Positions 1-8,046 of a DNA stretch of 20,166 nucleotides are shown here, piece by piece. A model generated the notes under the pieces. That model was not told the DNA's origin. It saw only the letters and a program-made list of their open reading frames with translations, and did no database searches. The translations under genes were made by a program, and so were the position numbers. Source of the stretch: F23-D06 sp963620035 (GTDB taxonomy: Bacteria > Bacteroidota > Bacteroidia > Bacteroidales > WCHB1-69); the NCBI GenBank assembly GCA_963620035.1, contig CAVEXN010000038.1, forward strand, positions 1 to 20,166. The letters run 5' to 3'. Positions within the stretch are counted from its first letter, which is position 1; each line of letters opens with the position of its first letter.

Positions 1-280
1 TCGTTTACAACATGAACCGTTACGGACAAATAATAAGACTTGGAATCAATTGATATACACAACAAACTGAATGTCAGGATATTACCCCTACAAAAAAACT
101 ATAATGAAACCAAAATAAAGGCGTTCCGAAAGAAAAAACATGTAATTTTGCAACGTCTTGTTTTCAGATTTATGTTTAACGAACCTCGATAGTCTGAAGG
201 TGAGGTGTAAAAAAGTTAATAATAGAGGTTCCCTTAATATAAATGGACGGGGATTTCAGGAAAAACGTATTTCAATTCTG
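1..280. other. non-coding stretch with an orphan promoter-like box
   Basis: No convincing coding frame is seen here on either strand. Two features stand out. A perfect Bacteroidetes -7 box (TAATTTTG, 143-150, plus strand) has no TTTG at -33. A 7-bp inverted repeat lies downstream (GAACCTC at 181-187 with GAGGTTC at 225-231). A short plus-strand RNA is possible, but no rho-independent terminator in that orientation is visible, so this stays a suggestion. The stretch may equally be the upstream region of a gene beyond the left edge. Confidence 0.4.
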
Positions 281-315
281 AAAAAAAACAGGGGCATCTC
301 GAAGAGATGCCCCTG
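281..315 (-). terminator. rho-independent terminator of the DUF349 gene
   Basis: A perfect 12-bp stem (289-300 paired with 304-315) closes a 3-nt loop. Read on the minus strand it is followed directly by eight T (complement of 281-288). It lies about 30 bp past the stop codon of the leftward DUF349 gene, so it is assigned to that gene. In the plus orientation no T tract follows. Confidence 0.92.
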
Positions 316-344
316 AAATCAATTGTCCAACTATAGATTTCAAA

Positions 345-2519
345 CTATTCAGCCGCCGGGGCAGGCTGATCGGTTTGTGCTTCGTCTTGTTTTGCAGCCT
401 TTTGCTCTTTCTTTTGAGAGCGGTTCATCATAGCGAGCTTATATTCCAGGTCTTTGGCTTCCGCTTTAGCAGCCTCGATCTTCTTGCGGAACTCTGCGGT
501 GACGATTTCAGCGTTCTTGGAATTTGCGAAGAAACCAAGGTTGTTTTCCCAAAGCGGGATGTCTTCGCGGAGTTGGTTCAAGCGGTTGCGGATATTGTTC
601 TTCTCCTTGTCAATCATCTTGCTGGCGCCGGGGCTGTTGAGGATGTTGTCAATGCGTGACTGGAAACGGGTATGGCGCATATCCTCGGCACTGATCTTGA
701 GTTCGGCAAAGCGTTTGTCAAGTGCCTCCCGGTACTGTGCATAAATCTTGTCCTTCTCTTTTTTGGGAACAAATCCTATTTCAATCCATTCGTTCTGGTA
801 GGCTTTCAGCACCTCCATATTGGCGGTGCGGTCATCGCTGAACTCATGGGTAAGGATCTTCTGGACAAGTTCCTCCTTTTTCTTGAGATTCTCGTTCTCA
901 ACCTCTTGAACATTCTTGAAATAATTCGACTTGGCTTCAAAGAACTTGTCACAGGCGGCTCTGAAGCGTTTCCAGATCTGCTCGGAATACTTGCGCGGTG
1001 TCGTGCCGATGCTCTTCCATTCTGCCTGAAGTTTCAGCATCTCGTCGGTTGCCTGCTTCCAGTCGGTACGGTCGGCGATGCCCTCGGCCTGCAGTACAAG
1101 GTTCAGTTTCTTGTTGTAGTTCTGGGTCTGCGTCTCCTTGATGTTCTGGAAATACTCCTTCTTGGCGGTGAAGAACTTGTCGAGCGTGGACTTGAAGCGG
1201 TTCCATATTTCGTCGTTCAGTTTGGCGGGAGCCGGTCCGAGCGTTTTCCACACCGTCAGCAGTTCGGTCAGCTTTTCGCTGATGCTGTTGTAGTCCTTGA
1301 GCGAACCTGACATATTGGCAACGGCTTCTTCTGCCTGTTCGCAAAGAACGACCTTGGCATTATAGTTGTTCTGTTCTTCAGCGAACAGCCTGTCATAGAA
1401 CTCTTTTCTCCTGGCGTTGATCTGGTCGGATGCGGACTTGAAGCGTTCCCACACCTCTTCCTTTTTATCTTCGGGCACCGGGCCGATCTCCTTCCACTGC
1501 TCGTGGAGGCTCTGAAGATCCTTGAACGACTGGTTGATGGAATCGACAAGCAGCAGGGACTCTGCCTTCTCGCAGAGTTCGAGCTTGCTTTCGAGGTTCT
1601 TTTTAAGGTCAAGCGCGCGCATCTCCTTGTTCATCCTAAGGATGTCAAAGAATTTCTCAACATAAAAATGGTAGTTCTGCCAAAGGTTCGTTGACTCGGC
1701 TTGCGGCACGGGACCAATGTTTTTCCAAGCCTCCTGAAATTCCTTGAACTTGTCGTTCAGCACCTTAAGATTAGATTCCGTTTCCACGAGGTTACGGAGG
1801 TCTTCAATGATCTGCTTTTTGGCATCGAGGTTTTTCTGTTTCTGTAGTTCCAATTCCTCTACAAACTTGGCTTTGGCATCCTTGAATTTCTGGAAAGCCT
1901 TGTTGAAGCGGAGTTCAGTCTCGTCGGGTTCATTGGAGGGCGCTTCAGGTTCGGCAACGGGGGTTTCGGGGGTTTCGGCGGACTTAGCTTCAGCTGCGGC
2001 TTTTGCGGCATTATAGGCGGCTAAGGCTTCGCGCCTTCTTTCCTTCAGGAAATCAATGATTCGCGAACGCAGCACGCCGACTCTTTGCTTGATGGCATTA
2101 ACATCAGGACCATCGACCAGGCGTTCAAGTTCCGTCACACACTGTTCAAGGTTCAGGGAGGCATATTCGGTTTCTATCTGCTCCAGCGTCTCTGCGGGTT
2201 CGTTCTCAGACTCCGGATCAGACTCCGGATCTGCCACATTCTGCTGGCGGTCTATTTCTGCGACAATCTCTTCTGCCGATTTCTCCTCGGCATGCTCTTG
2301 TTTCACGGTTTCCTCCTGTGCCGGCTCTGCTGCCGGGGCAGGCTGTTCCGAAGCGTCCTGTTGCGGGGAGGTCTCAGGGGCTTCAACTGTTACAGTATCC
2401 TCTGCAGGTGTGGTGGATTCTTGAGGCATAGCATTTTGAACTTCTGCTGAAGTTCCGGAATTCATCTCTTGAGGATGCTTCTCGACATTCTCTTGAGAAA
2501 GAAAATCTTGTTGTTCCAT
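345..2519 (-). CDS. DUF349 domain-containing repeat protein
   Basis: A 724-residue protein with at least five DUF349-type helical repeats. The signature (W, then IG.xP, then W/Y..(Y/F)) recurs with tryptophans at residues 265, 342, 424, 501 and 578, a period of about 77 residues. Residues 1-115 are acidic, Pro/Ala/Glu-rich and probably disordered; residues 180-200 are another low-complexity Pro-Glu linker; the C-terminus is Lys/Gln/Ala-rich. No signal peptide or membrane segment is seen, so it should be cytoplasmic. DUF349 proteins are widespread in Bacteroidetes and Actinobacteria; their biochemical role is not settled and none is assigned here. The gene is monocistronic, with a -7 box at 2565-2572 and a strong terminator at 281-315. 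The coding DNA carries a perfect 12-bp tandem duplication (2207-2218/2219-2230) giving an Asp-Pro-Glu-Ser repeat in the linker. Confidence 0.93.
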   Translation of the reverse strand: MEQQDFLSQENVEKHPQEMNSGTSAEVQNAMPQESTTPAEDTVTVEAPETSPQQDASEQPAPAAEPAQEETVKQEHAEEKSAEEIVAEIDRQQNVADPESDPESENEPAETLEQIETEYASLNLEQCVTELERLVDGPDVNAIKQRVGVLRSRIIDFLKERRREALAAYNAAKAAAEAKSAETPETPVAEPEAPSNEPDETELRFNKAFQKFKDAKAKFVEELELQKQKNLDAKKQIIEDLRNLVETESNLKVLNDKFKEFQEAWKNIGPVPQAESTNLWQNYHFYVEKFFDILRMNKEMRALDLKKNLESKLELCEKAESLLLVDSINQSFKDLQSLHEQWKEIGPVPEDKKEEVWERFKSASDQINARRKEFYDRLFAEEQNNYNAKVVLCEQAEEAVANMSGSLKDYNSISEKLTELLTVWKTLGPAPAKLNDEIWNRFKSTLDKFFTAKKEYFQNIKETQTQNYNKKLNLVLQAEGIADRTDWKQATDEMLKLQAEWKSIGTTPRKYSEQIWKRFRAACDKFFEAKSNYFKNVQEVENENLKKKEELVQKILTHEFSDDRTANMEVLKAYQNEWIEIGFVPKKEKDKIYAQYREALDKRFAELKISAEDMRHTRFQSRIDNILNSPGASKMIDKEKNNIRNRLNQLREDIPLWENNLGFFANSKNAEIVTAEFRKKIEAAKAEAKDLEYKLAMMNRSQKKEQKAAKQDEAQTDQPAPAAE

Positions 2520-2564
2520 AAGATTTTTTTTAATAATAGTAATAGGTGGTTAAAAATCAGGTTG

Positions 2565-2572
2565 CAAAAATA
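2565..2572 (-). promoter_or_regulatory. -7 box of the DUF349 gene promoter
   Basis: Read on the minus strand this is TATTTTTG, a full match to the Bacteroidetes TAnnTTTG -7 element, about 45 bp upstream of the ATG at 2519. No good -33 TTTG is seen at 19 bp spacing, so it is supported by the -7 element and position only. Confidence 0.55.
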
Positions 2573-2677
2573 GAAAAAAAACGGCTGTTTGGCTTTGTCT
2601 ACAGTATATTTTCATTCTGTCATCGTACAAAAAACGCTTTGGCGTTCGGTCTGAGTTTTCGGGAGCATTATATTTCA

Positions 2678-2685
2678 TACTTTTG
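2678..2685 (+). promoter_or_regulatory. -7 box of the leucine-rich-repeat gene promoter
   Basis: TACTTTTG matches TAnnTTTG and ends 20 bp before the ATG at 2706, giving a very short leader. The -33 position shows only a T-rich stretch (GTTTTC at 2655-2660) rather than TTTG. It is divergent from the DUF349 promoter in the same 186-bp gap. Confidence 0.55.
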
Positions 2686-2705
2686 CCCGCTTTTTAAAGA
2701 CATCT

Positions 2706-3347
2706 ATGCCATTTATGAAACGTTCACTACTATCTGTTATCCTCTTGTTCTGTTTCTGTTTGAGTCCGACATCGGCGCAGCGCACTCCGCAAATGCTGTA
2801 CGGACCGCAAGACAACGGGAAAACATACACCTCGTTGGAGGAGGCTCTTTCGGAACCGCAACAGGTCTATCGACTCAAGTTGACAAGATTGCCCGAAAGG
2901 GACTCTTTGCCTGAAACGCTGTTTCAACTCACAGAGCTCCGCGAACTCACCGTCAAGGGCTGCCGGCTATGCGTCCTCAACCGAAACATTGACAAACTTT
3001 CACGGCTCGAGTTCCTGAACCTCGACAAGAACAAACTGCTTCGCCTCCCTGAGACCCTCGGTCGCCTCAAACGTCTCCGAAACCTTATTGTGAGCCGCAA
3101 CCTGCTCGAAACATTGCCCGATTCTATTGCGGCAATGGAAAGCCTTGAGTATGTGGATGTCTGGGGAAATCCGCTATATGTGCTCCCCGAAAGCATTGCA
3201 GTTTTGAAGCATACCCTCAAGGTGCTTGATCTAAGACAGATACCATTGACAAAAAGCGAATATGACGCAATGGAAAACCTGTTGCCCTATACGGAAATCC
3301 TTTTCACGGACATCTGCGAATGTGAGAACAGGCGCGACCATGAATGA
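2706..3347 (+). CDS. secreted leucine-rich-repeat protein
   Basis: A 213-residue protein. An N-terminal hydrophobic segment (about residues 5-20) ending in Thr-Ser-Ala-Gln looks like a signal peptidase I signal, with cleavage near residue 24/25. Residues about 55-178 contain some five bacterial-type leucine-rich repeats with the LPxxL/LxxLxxLxL spacing (for example at 68-81, 91-107, 114-128, 137-151 and 160-176). The short C-terminal tail is polar and contains a CxC. Such LRR proteins usually bind other proteins at the envelope; no enzyme activity is suggested and the partner is unknown. The first ATG (2706) is given; the ATG at 2715 would start directly at the Met-Lys-Arg signal peptide and is equally plausible. 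The gene converges on the MORN-repeat gene with only 5 bp between stop codons. Confidence 0.85.
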   Translation: MPFMKRSLLSVILLFCFCLSPTSAQRTPQMLYGPQDNGKTYTSLEEALSEPQQVYRLKLTRLPERDSLPETLFQLTELRELTVKGCRLCVLNRNIDKLSRLEFLNLDKNKLLRLPETLGRLKRLRNLIVSRNLLETLPDSIAAMESLEYVDVWGNPLYVLPESIAVLKHTLKVLDLRQIPLTKSEYDAMENLLPYTEILFTDICECENRRDHE

Positions 3348-3352
3348 AGGGG

Positions 3353-4396
3353 TTATTCCTTCGGCATAGAGGTGTTGAAGAGCATTTTTACCATTTGGGC
3401 TTCTGCTCCCTCCGCGCGCACGTCCTCGTCTGGCGTTGGCACAATCTTAACAATGATGGCATCGCTGTCGTCCTCTTCTTTTGAGTCGGTGTAACCTGCA
3501 ATGGCATCTATGGCCACAATCATGTCTGGTGTCACTTTGACAAATGCCGTGAAGTCTATCCACTGCGATACGGTATCGAACGACTCGTCTATTGCGATGT
3601 GCTTGCCGCTTTTGAGAACGACATCTGCCTTGTCGCCGGCTTTGTGGAAATAGGCAATCAGGTTCTGGTTCAGTTTCTGTCCGTGTCCTTTGATATAAAG
3701 GTACAGGTAAGTGGCCTCGGTGCGCTGGTTGCGGTATTCCATCGTGGTGCGTATCTTGCCGGAAGCATCGTAGTTGTTCCATTCGCCGTCACGGAATCCG
3801 TTGCGGTAATTGCCCGACGAGGAGATGTGTTTGTTGGGATAATAGGCTGTGCACAGCCCGTTCCGTTTCCCGTTGAGGTAGTTCTCTTCAAGGTTCACGA
3901 CACCATTGACATAATAGGAGGTGTGTTTCCCGTTGAGTTTGCCGCCGGAGTAGGTCCGCTCGTCCAAAAGGAGTCCGCTGCCGGGCGAGTAGGTCCGCCA
4001 TAGCCCCGACCGTTTCCCCTTGTCGTACTGCTCCGTGGCTATCAGCGTGTCTTTGTCGGAATAGTAATGCCAGATGCCGTCTTTTTGCTGGTCGATGAAC
4101 ACCCCCTCCGATGCCTTGTGCCCGTTTTCGTGGTAGATGGTGGTGTTCACACGGTGTACACCTTGCTGGAAATCGGAGACGCTCTTCAACTTGCCGTTCT
4201 CATGATAATACCGGAATGTGCCGTAGGGTACGTTGTCCTTGAACTGGCCTTCGTAAACCAGTTTCCCTTCCTCGTATTTTTTCCATACGCCCTGCTTGCG
4301 CCCTGAAGCGTCTGTCCGGTTTGTGACAGTTCCGTTGTTCTGGGCAAATGCATGGAAGGACAACAGGAAAATCAGAAACAGTAGTGCTTTTTTCAT
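3353..4396 (-). CDS. exported MORN/YwqK-type repeat protein
   Basis: A 347-residue protein starting at the ATG at 4396. The frame is open to 4477, but the extra residues precede a clean signal peptide (Met-Lys-Lys, hydrophobic core, Ala-Phe-Ala then Gln19), so the internal Met is preferred. Residues about 35-225 hold around seven MORN-like repeats (G.W..Y...G.l..e..y..G), beginning near Gly36, 59, 107, 131, 156, 180 and 204. This layout is annotated in databases as 'toxin-antitoxin system YwqK family antitoxin', a name taken from Bacillus YwqK; an exported protein with no toxin gene beside it makes that role unlikely here. Residues about 226-347 form a separate C-terminal region with no recognisable motif. 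Probable location is the periplasm or cell surface, with a structural or binding role. Confidence 0.85.
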   Translation of the reverse strand: MKKALLFLIFLLSFHAFAQNNGTVTNRTDASGRKQGVWKKYEEGKLVYEGQFKDNVPYGTFRYYHENGKLKSVSDFQQGVHRVNTTIYHENGHKASEGVFIDQQKDGIWHYYSDKDTLIATEQYDKGKRSGLWRTYSPGSGLLLDERTYSGGKLNGKHTSYYVNGVVNLEENYLNGKRNGLCTAYYPNKHISSSGNYRNGFRDGEWNNYDASGKIRTTMEYRNQRTEATYLYLYIKGHGQKLNQNLIAYFHKAGDKADVVLKSGKHIAIDESFDTVSQWIDFTAFVKVTPDMIVAIDAIAGYTDSKEEDDSDAIIVKIVPTPDEDVRAEGAEAQMVKMLFNTSMPKE

Positions 4397-4540
4397 CAAA
4401 TACGTTTTTTCTTGTTTTTCAGACAATGATAACGGCATCATACTTGAAAAATTGCAGAGATACCATACAAAAAACATATCAGGTTCTCTGTCTTTTCATG
4501 TGACGATTCGACCGGAAAAAAGCGGTATTGTGGAAAATGT

Positions 4541-4548
4541 TACTTTTG
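4541..4548 (+). promoter_or_regulatory. -7 box of the thioesterase gene promoter
   Basis: TACTTTTG is a full TAnnTTTG match 67 bp before the ATG at 4616, implying a leader of about 60 nt. The octamer is identical to the one before the LRR gene. No TTTG occurs at the -33 position. Confidence 0.5.
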
Positions 4549-4615
4549 TGCGCCGCCGAGCAAGGGTAAGGAAGACGTAAAAAGCGGCATTTATTTTTTT
4601 GAAAAACAATGATTT

Positions 4616-5365
4616 ATGGTAGAGTTTGAGAATGTCTATTCTGAAGAGCACGTCATCTCCTCTTTTATAGTGGACGGCAAGCGTCTGCTCCGTCCAACGG
4701 CACTGTTCGGGCTGATGCAGGAGGTGGCCGACAATCATGTGGAGGGCATCAACTGTGGATGGAATTTCCTCCACACGATGAACAGATTCTGGGCCCTTTC
4801 CCGTATGGATGTCGAGATCATCCGCCGCCCGGCCTGGAAAGAGCATATCCTGGTCAGCACTTGGGGAAAGAAGCACAATTACCTGATACAGCCGCGCGAC
4901 TATCTGGTGGAAACGCCGGATGGGGAAACGCTGGTGCGTGCCACCTCCAATTGGGTAGTGCTGGACACGGAAGGAAAGCCTTGTCTGGTATCGGAGATTG
5001 ACGACCGTCTGCACCTGCAGCCGGACCTGCATGCGCTGGAAAAGCCGGCGGCACGCTTGCGCAAGGCCGTGGAAGATGAGCCACAGCAGTTTCGCCCCGT
5101 GGTCTATACCGACATAGACATGAATCACCATGTCAACAATGCCTCTTACGTGACTTGGGCGATGGACTGTTTTCCGTACGGTTTTCACCGGAATCACGAA
5201 CTGACACACATCTCGCTCAATTACTTGAAACAGACAAAGTCGGACGACAGCTATGCAGTACTTAAGAAAGAGACAAGCCCCGGCGTTTTTGCCTTGTCCG
5301 CCTTTTCAGGACGGGATGGCGTGGAGACCTGCCGGATGGAGACGCGTTGGAAAGAGCAGCGATAG
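4616..5365 (+). CDS. acyl-ACP thioesterase (hotdog fold, FatA/FatB-like)
   Basis: A 249-residue double-hotdog protein of the acyl-[acyl-carrier-protein] thioesterase family; it hydrolyses long-chain acyl-ACP to free fatty acid and ACP in the cytoplasm. The N-terminal half carries the family signature around residues 56-70 (NRFWALSRMDVEI). The second hotdog contains the hallmark DMNHHVNN at 168-175, giving the expected catalytic Asn170 and His172 in the N-x-H arrangement known from the plant FatA/FatB enzymes. At the position of the plant Glu-Cys pair I read Gln206-Thr207 by eye, so the third catalytic residue may differ from the plant enzymes. Length fits bacterial members. It is a single gene between two leftward units and is separated from the vor operon by a shared hairpin. 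Confidence 0.92.
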   Translation: MVEFENVYSEEHVISSFIVDGKRLLRPTALFGLMQEVADNHVEGINCGWNFLHTMNRFWALSRMDVEIIRRPAWKEHILVSTWGKKHNYLIQPRDYLVETPDGETLVRATSNWVVLDTEGKPCLVSEIDDRLHLQPDLHALEKPAARLRKAVEDEPQQFRPVVYTDIDMNHHVNNASYVTWAMDCFPYGFHRNHELTHISLNYLKQTKSDDSYAVLKKETSPGVFALSAFSGRDGVETCRMETRWKEQR

Positions 5366-5414
5366 TCCGGAAACAACGTTTCACTTATTTTATTGTCGGC
5401 AGTGCAGTTGCAGG

Positions 5415-5456
5415 AAACAAAACGAGGGGTTTGCCTGTCAAAGGCAAACCCCTCGT
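5415..5456 (-). terminator. terminator of the 2-oxoacid oxidoreductase operon
   Basis: A perfect 15-bp inverted repeat (5422-5436 with 5442-5456) has a 5-nt loop. On the minus strand it is followed by TTTTGTTT. It lies 18 bp past the gamma-subunit stop at 5474 and about 57 bp past the convergent thioesterase stop. The T tract favours the leftward operon, although the stem could also slow rightward transcription. Confidence 0.9.
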
Positions 5457-5473
5457 AAAACAGTCGGAACAGA

Positions 5474-6025
5474 CTAAAGGGTATGGTAAGGTTTGAGAAG
5501 GCCTTTGCCGATTTCCACAGCCTCCTCATTCTTGGGGATGAGATGGTGGTGGCGTTCGGGAAGCGATTTTTCCAGCCCTTTGTGCAGCATTTCAGGGGTG
5601 ACCAGCGGTTTGACAGCGAGGAAACCGCCGAGGACGATCATGTTGAACAGTTTGGCGATGCCCAGTTCGCTGGCCTTGTCGGCAGCGGCTACCTGATAGA
5701 TGTTGATGTCCTTGCGGGTCGGGTGATGGGAGATGCCGTTCGGGTCGTAGATGAGGAGACCGCCAGGCTTGACGGCAGACTCGAACTTGTCCATAGACTG
5801 CTGGTTGAGGATGATAGCCGTATCGAACTGGTTGAGGTAAGGGGAGCAGATACGTTCATCGCTCAGAATGACCGTGACATTGGACGTGCCACCGCGCATT
5901 TCAGGACCGTAAGAAGGAAGCCAGGAGACCTCCTTGTTTTGCATAATGCCGGCGTATGCCAGAATCTTTCCCATAGAAAGCACACCTTGACCGCCGAAGC
6001 CTGCTATAATTATTTCTTCTGTCAT
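5474..6025 (-). CDS. 2-oxoacid:ferredoxin oxidoreductase, gamma subunit
   Basis: A 183-residue protein of the POR/VOR/KOR gamma family. The glycine-rich GFGGQGV motif at residues 9-15 and the YGPEMRGG motif near residue 39 are characteristic of this domain, which sits next to the active site between the alpha and beta subunits. It is the last gene of the four-gene operon, 23 bp after the beta subunit. The complex oxidatively decarboxylates a 2-oxoacid with CoA to an acyl-CoA plus CO2 and reduces ferredoxin. Equivalent names are KorC and VorC; the substrate (2-oxoglutarate or branched-chain 2-oxoacid) cannot be told from sequence. Confidence 0.92.
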   Translation of the reverse strand: MTEEIIIAGFGGQGVLSMGKILAYAGIMQNKEVSWLPSYGPEMRGGTSNVTVILSDERICSPYLNQFDTAIILNQQSMDKFESAVKPGGLLIYDPNGISHHPTRKDINIYQVAAADKASELGIAKLFNMIVLGGFLAVKPLVTPEMLHKGLEKSLPERHHHLIPKNEEAVEIGKGLLKPYHTL

Positions 6026-6048
6026 TTCTTTGTGAATTTAAATCGTTA

Positions 6049-6891
6049 CTATTTTTTTCTCAAGGAGTAGATGGTTTCATTGGGCTCGTCGAAGGTCTTG
6101 ACACGCTCCATGAAAGCGGGGTCGAACTTGCCGTCCACCTTCATGTCGCCGAGCGGGAAGAACTTCAGCGTATTTTCTTCCATCCACTTGTTGGCCTGTA
6201 CCGGGGTCATTTTCCAGCCGGAGTTGCAGTTTGAGGTGACCTCCACGAAAGAGAGTCCCTTGTTGAGTTTCTGGTTCTCGAAAGCTTTGCGGATGGCCTT
6301 TTTGCACTTGCGAGCCAATGCCGGCGTATAGACGGCTTGGCGAGTGGCGTAGTAGGTGCCGGGCAGTTGGGCCAACATCTCCGTGATTCTCATGGTATGT
6401 CCCATGATTTTGGGGTCACGGCCGTAAGGACAGGTCACGGTTTCCATACCTTCGAGGGTGGTGGGAGCCATCTGTCCGCCGGTCATGCCGTAGATGCCGT
6501 TGTTAATGAAAATGATGGTGATGTTTTCGCCTCGGTTGCAGGCGTGCATGACCTCGCCGCATCCGATGGACGCCAGGTCGCCGTCGCCCTGATATGAAAA
6601 GACGAAATTCTCGGGCCAGAGGCGCTTGATTGCCGTTGCCACCGCAGGGGCGCGTCCGTGGGCGGCCTCTACGAAGTCAACGTCGAAATAGTTGTATGCC
6701 AACACAGAGCAGCCTACCGGCGAGACGCCGATGGTCTTGTCCTGAATGCCCATCTCCTCGATGACTTCAGCAATGATTCTGTGAACTACGCCATGGCCGC
6801 AGCCCGGGCAATAGTGCATGATGGCATCCGTGAGAACCGGCGTGCGTTTGTACACTAAATTTTCAGGTTTTATGATATCTTCTCTTGTCAT
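6049..6891 (-). CDS. 2-oxoacid:ferredoxin oxidoreductase, beta subunit (TPP-binding)
   Basis: A 280-residue thiamine-pyrophosphate-binding subunit. It has the cluster-associated CPGCGHG motif at residues 28-34, the conserved HGRAPA near 78-83, the TPP/Mg2+ motif beginning GDGD at 102-105, and its end NNGIYGMTGGQ at 130-140. These fit the KorB/VorA type. It starts 17 bp after the alpha stop and ends 23 bp before gamma, so it is translated from the same mRNA. In the complex it binds the cofactor that attacks the 2-oxoacid and, with the Cys residues, holds a [4Fe-4S] cluster. Database names vary between 2-oxoglutarate oxidoreductase and 3-methyl-2-oxobutanoate dehydrogenase. Confidence 0.93.
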   Translation of the reverse strand: MTREDIIKPENLVYKRTPVLTDAIMHYCPGCGHGVVHRIIAEVIEEMGIQDKTIGVSPVGCSVLAYNYFDVDFVEAAHGRAPAVATAIKRLWPENFVFSYQGDGDLASIGCGEVMHACNRGENITIIFINNGIYGMTGGQMAPTTLEGMETVTCPYGRDPKIMGHTMRITEMLAQLPGTYYATRQAVYTPALARKCKKAIRKAFENQKLNKGLSFVEVTSNCNSGWKMTPVQANKWMEENTLKFFPLGDMKVDGKFDPAFMERVKTFDEPNETIYSLRKK

Positions 6892-6908
6892 TTCTTCAAT
6901 TGATTAAA

Positions 6909-7988
6909 TTATTTGACCATATTTTTCAAAGCCTCGAATACTTCGACAGGTGTAGGGATGACTCCGCCGTAACGGCCGTAGTGTTCAACGGGCACGTTGC
7001 AGTCAACGGCAAGGCGTACATCTTCAATCATCTGTCCGGCGTTCATCTCGACGCTCAGGATCTTCTTCATGCGGCTTCCGATTTCCTTGACGGCTTTCGT
7101 CGGGAACGGCCACAGGGTGATAGGACGCACCAGGCCGACCTTGATGCCTTCGGCGCGGGCCAGTTCCACCGACTTCAGGCAGATGCGGGCTGCGGAGCCG
7201 TATGCCACGAACAGGTATTCGGCGTCTTCGCACTGGATGACCTCATAGCGGGCCTCTTTCTCTTCACATTCTCTGTATTTTGCCTGTATTCTCTCGTTCA
7301 CGCCTTCCTGTTTGAGCGCGTCAAGCTCAAGGGAGGTGATGATATTGTGTGCGCGGCTTGAAGGCTTGCCCCAAGCAGCCCAAGGACATTTTTCTGCAAT
7401 GTATTCGTTGGTCCAGCGGGGCTTGTAGTCGTCAACCTCAACTTTTTCCATCACCTGGCCGATGACGCCGTCGGAGAGGATACAGGCCGGATTGCGGTAC
7501 TTGTAGGCCAAGTCGAAGCCGAGCTCTACAAAGTCGTACATCTCTTGCACGGATGCCGGAGCCAGCGTAATCAGCCGGTAGTCGCCGTGTCCGCCGCCTT
7601 TCGTGGTCTGGAAATAGTCGGACTGTGAAGGCTGGATGGTACCCAGGCCGGGGCCGCCGCGCACTACGTTTACGCACAGTGCGGGAAGTTCTGCTCCCGC
7701 AATATAGGAAAGCCCCTCCTGCATCAGCGAAAAGCCGGGAGAGGAAGAGGAGGTCATTACACGCTTGCCCGTGGCGGCGCCGGCATATACCATGTTGATG
7801 GACGCCAACTCGCTTTCGGCTTGAAGAACAACCATCCCGGTTGTAAGATATGGTCTTTCTGCCATCAAATGTTCGAGGACTTCACTCTGCGGAGTGATGG
7901 GGTAACCGAAATAGCCGTCGCACCCCATTCTAATGGCGGCCTCGGCAATGGCTTGATTACCCTTCATTAATTTAAGTTCTTTTGCCAT
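6909..7988 (-). CDS. vorB: 2-oxoacid:ferredoxin oxidoreductase, alpha subunit (VorB/KorA type)
   Basis: A 359-residue pyrimidine-binding (alpha) subunit. It shows the YPITPQSEV motif at residues 29-37, the conserved Ala-Glu-Ser-Glu-Leu-Ala stretch that supplies the Glu contacting the TPP pyrimidine ring, and the GGPGLGT/QSD region typical of this fold. The length of about 360 residues, separate from the gamma domain, matches the four-subunit VorB/KorA layout rather than the fused 600-residue KorA. It is the second gene of the operon, 58 bp after the delta ferredoxin. The symbol vorB follows common annotation of Bacteroidales homologues; korA is an equally defensible name because substrate specificity is not visible. 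Confidence 0.9.
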   Translation of the reverse strand: MAKELKLMKGNQAIAEAAIRMGCDGYFGYPITPQSEVLEHLMAERPYLTTGMVVLQAESELASINMVYAGAATGKRVMTSSSSPGFSLMQEGLSYIAGAELPALCVNVVRGGPGLGTIQPSQSDYFQTTKGGGHGDYRLITLAPASVQEMYDFVELGFDLAYKYRNPACILSDGVIGQVMEKVEVDDYKPRWTNEYIAEKCPWAAWGKPSSRAHNIITSLELDALKQEGVNERIQAKYRECEEKEARYEVIQCEDAEYLFVAYGSAARICLKSVELARAEGIKVGLVRPITLWPFPTKAVKEIGSRMKKILSVEMNAGQMIEDVRLAVDCNVPVEHYGRYGGVIPTPVEVFEALKNMVK

Positions 7989-8046
7989 TTTAAAATCGTT
8001 TAAATGTTAATTGTTGATTTAATACTGAGTTGATAAAAGGAACGGA

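Noticed and set aside
3346..3362. Hairpin between the convergent LRR and MORN genes as a terminator
   Set aside because: Only a 5-bp stem (GAAGG/CCTTC) with no T tract on either side.
3353..4396. Toxin-antitoxin module based on the YwqK-type label
   Set aside because: The protein has an export signal and no toxin gene is adjacent; the neighbour is an LRR protein on the opposite strand.
4496..5209. Minus-strand frame of 237 codons opposite the thioesterase
   Set aside because: The plus strand encodes a clear acyl-ACP thioesterase with its catalytic motif; the antisense frame resembles nothing and also covers the thioesterase promoter.
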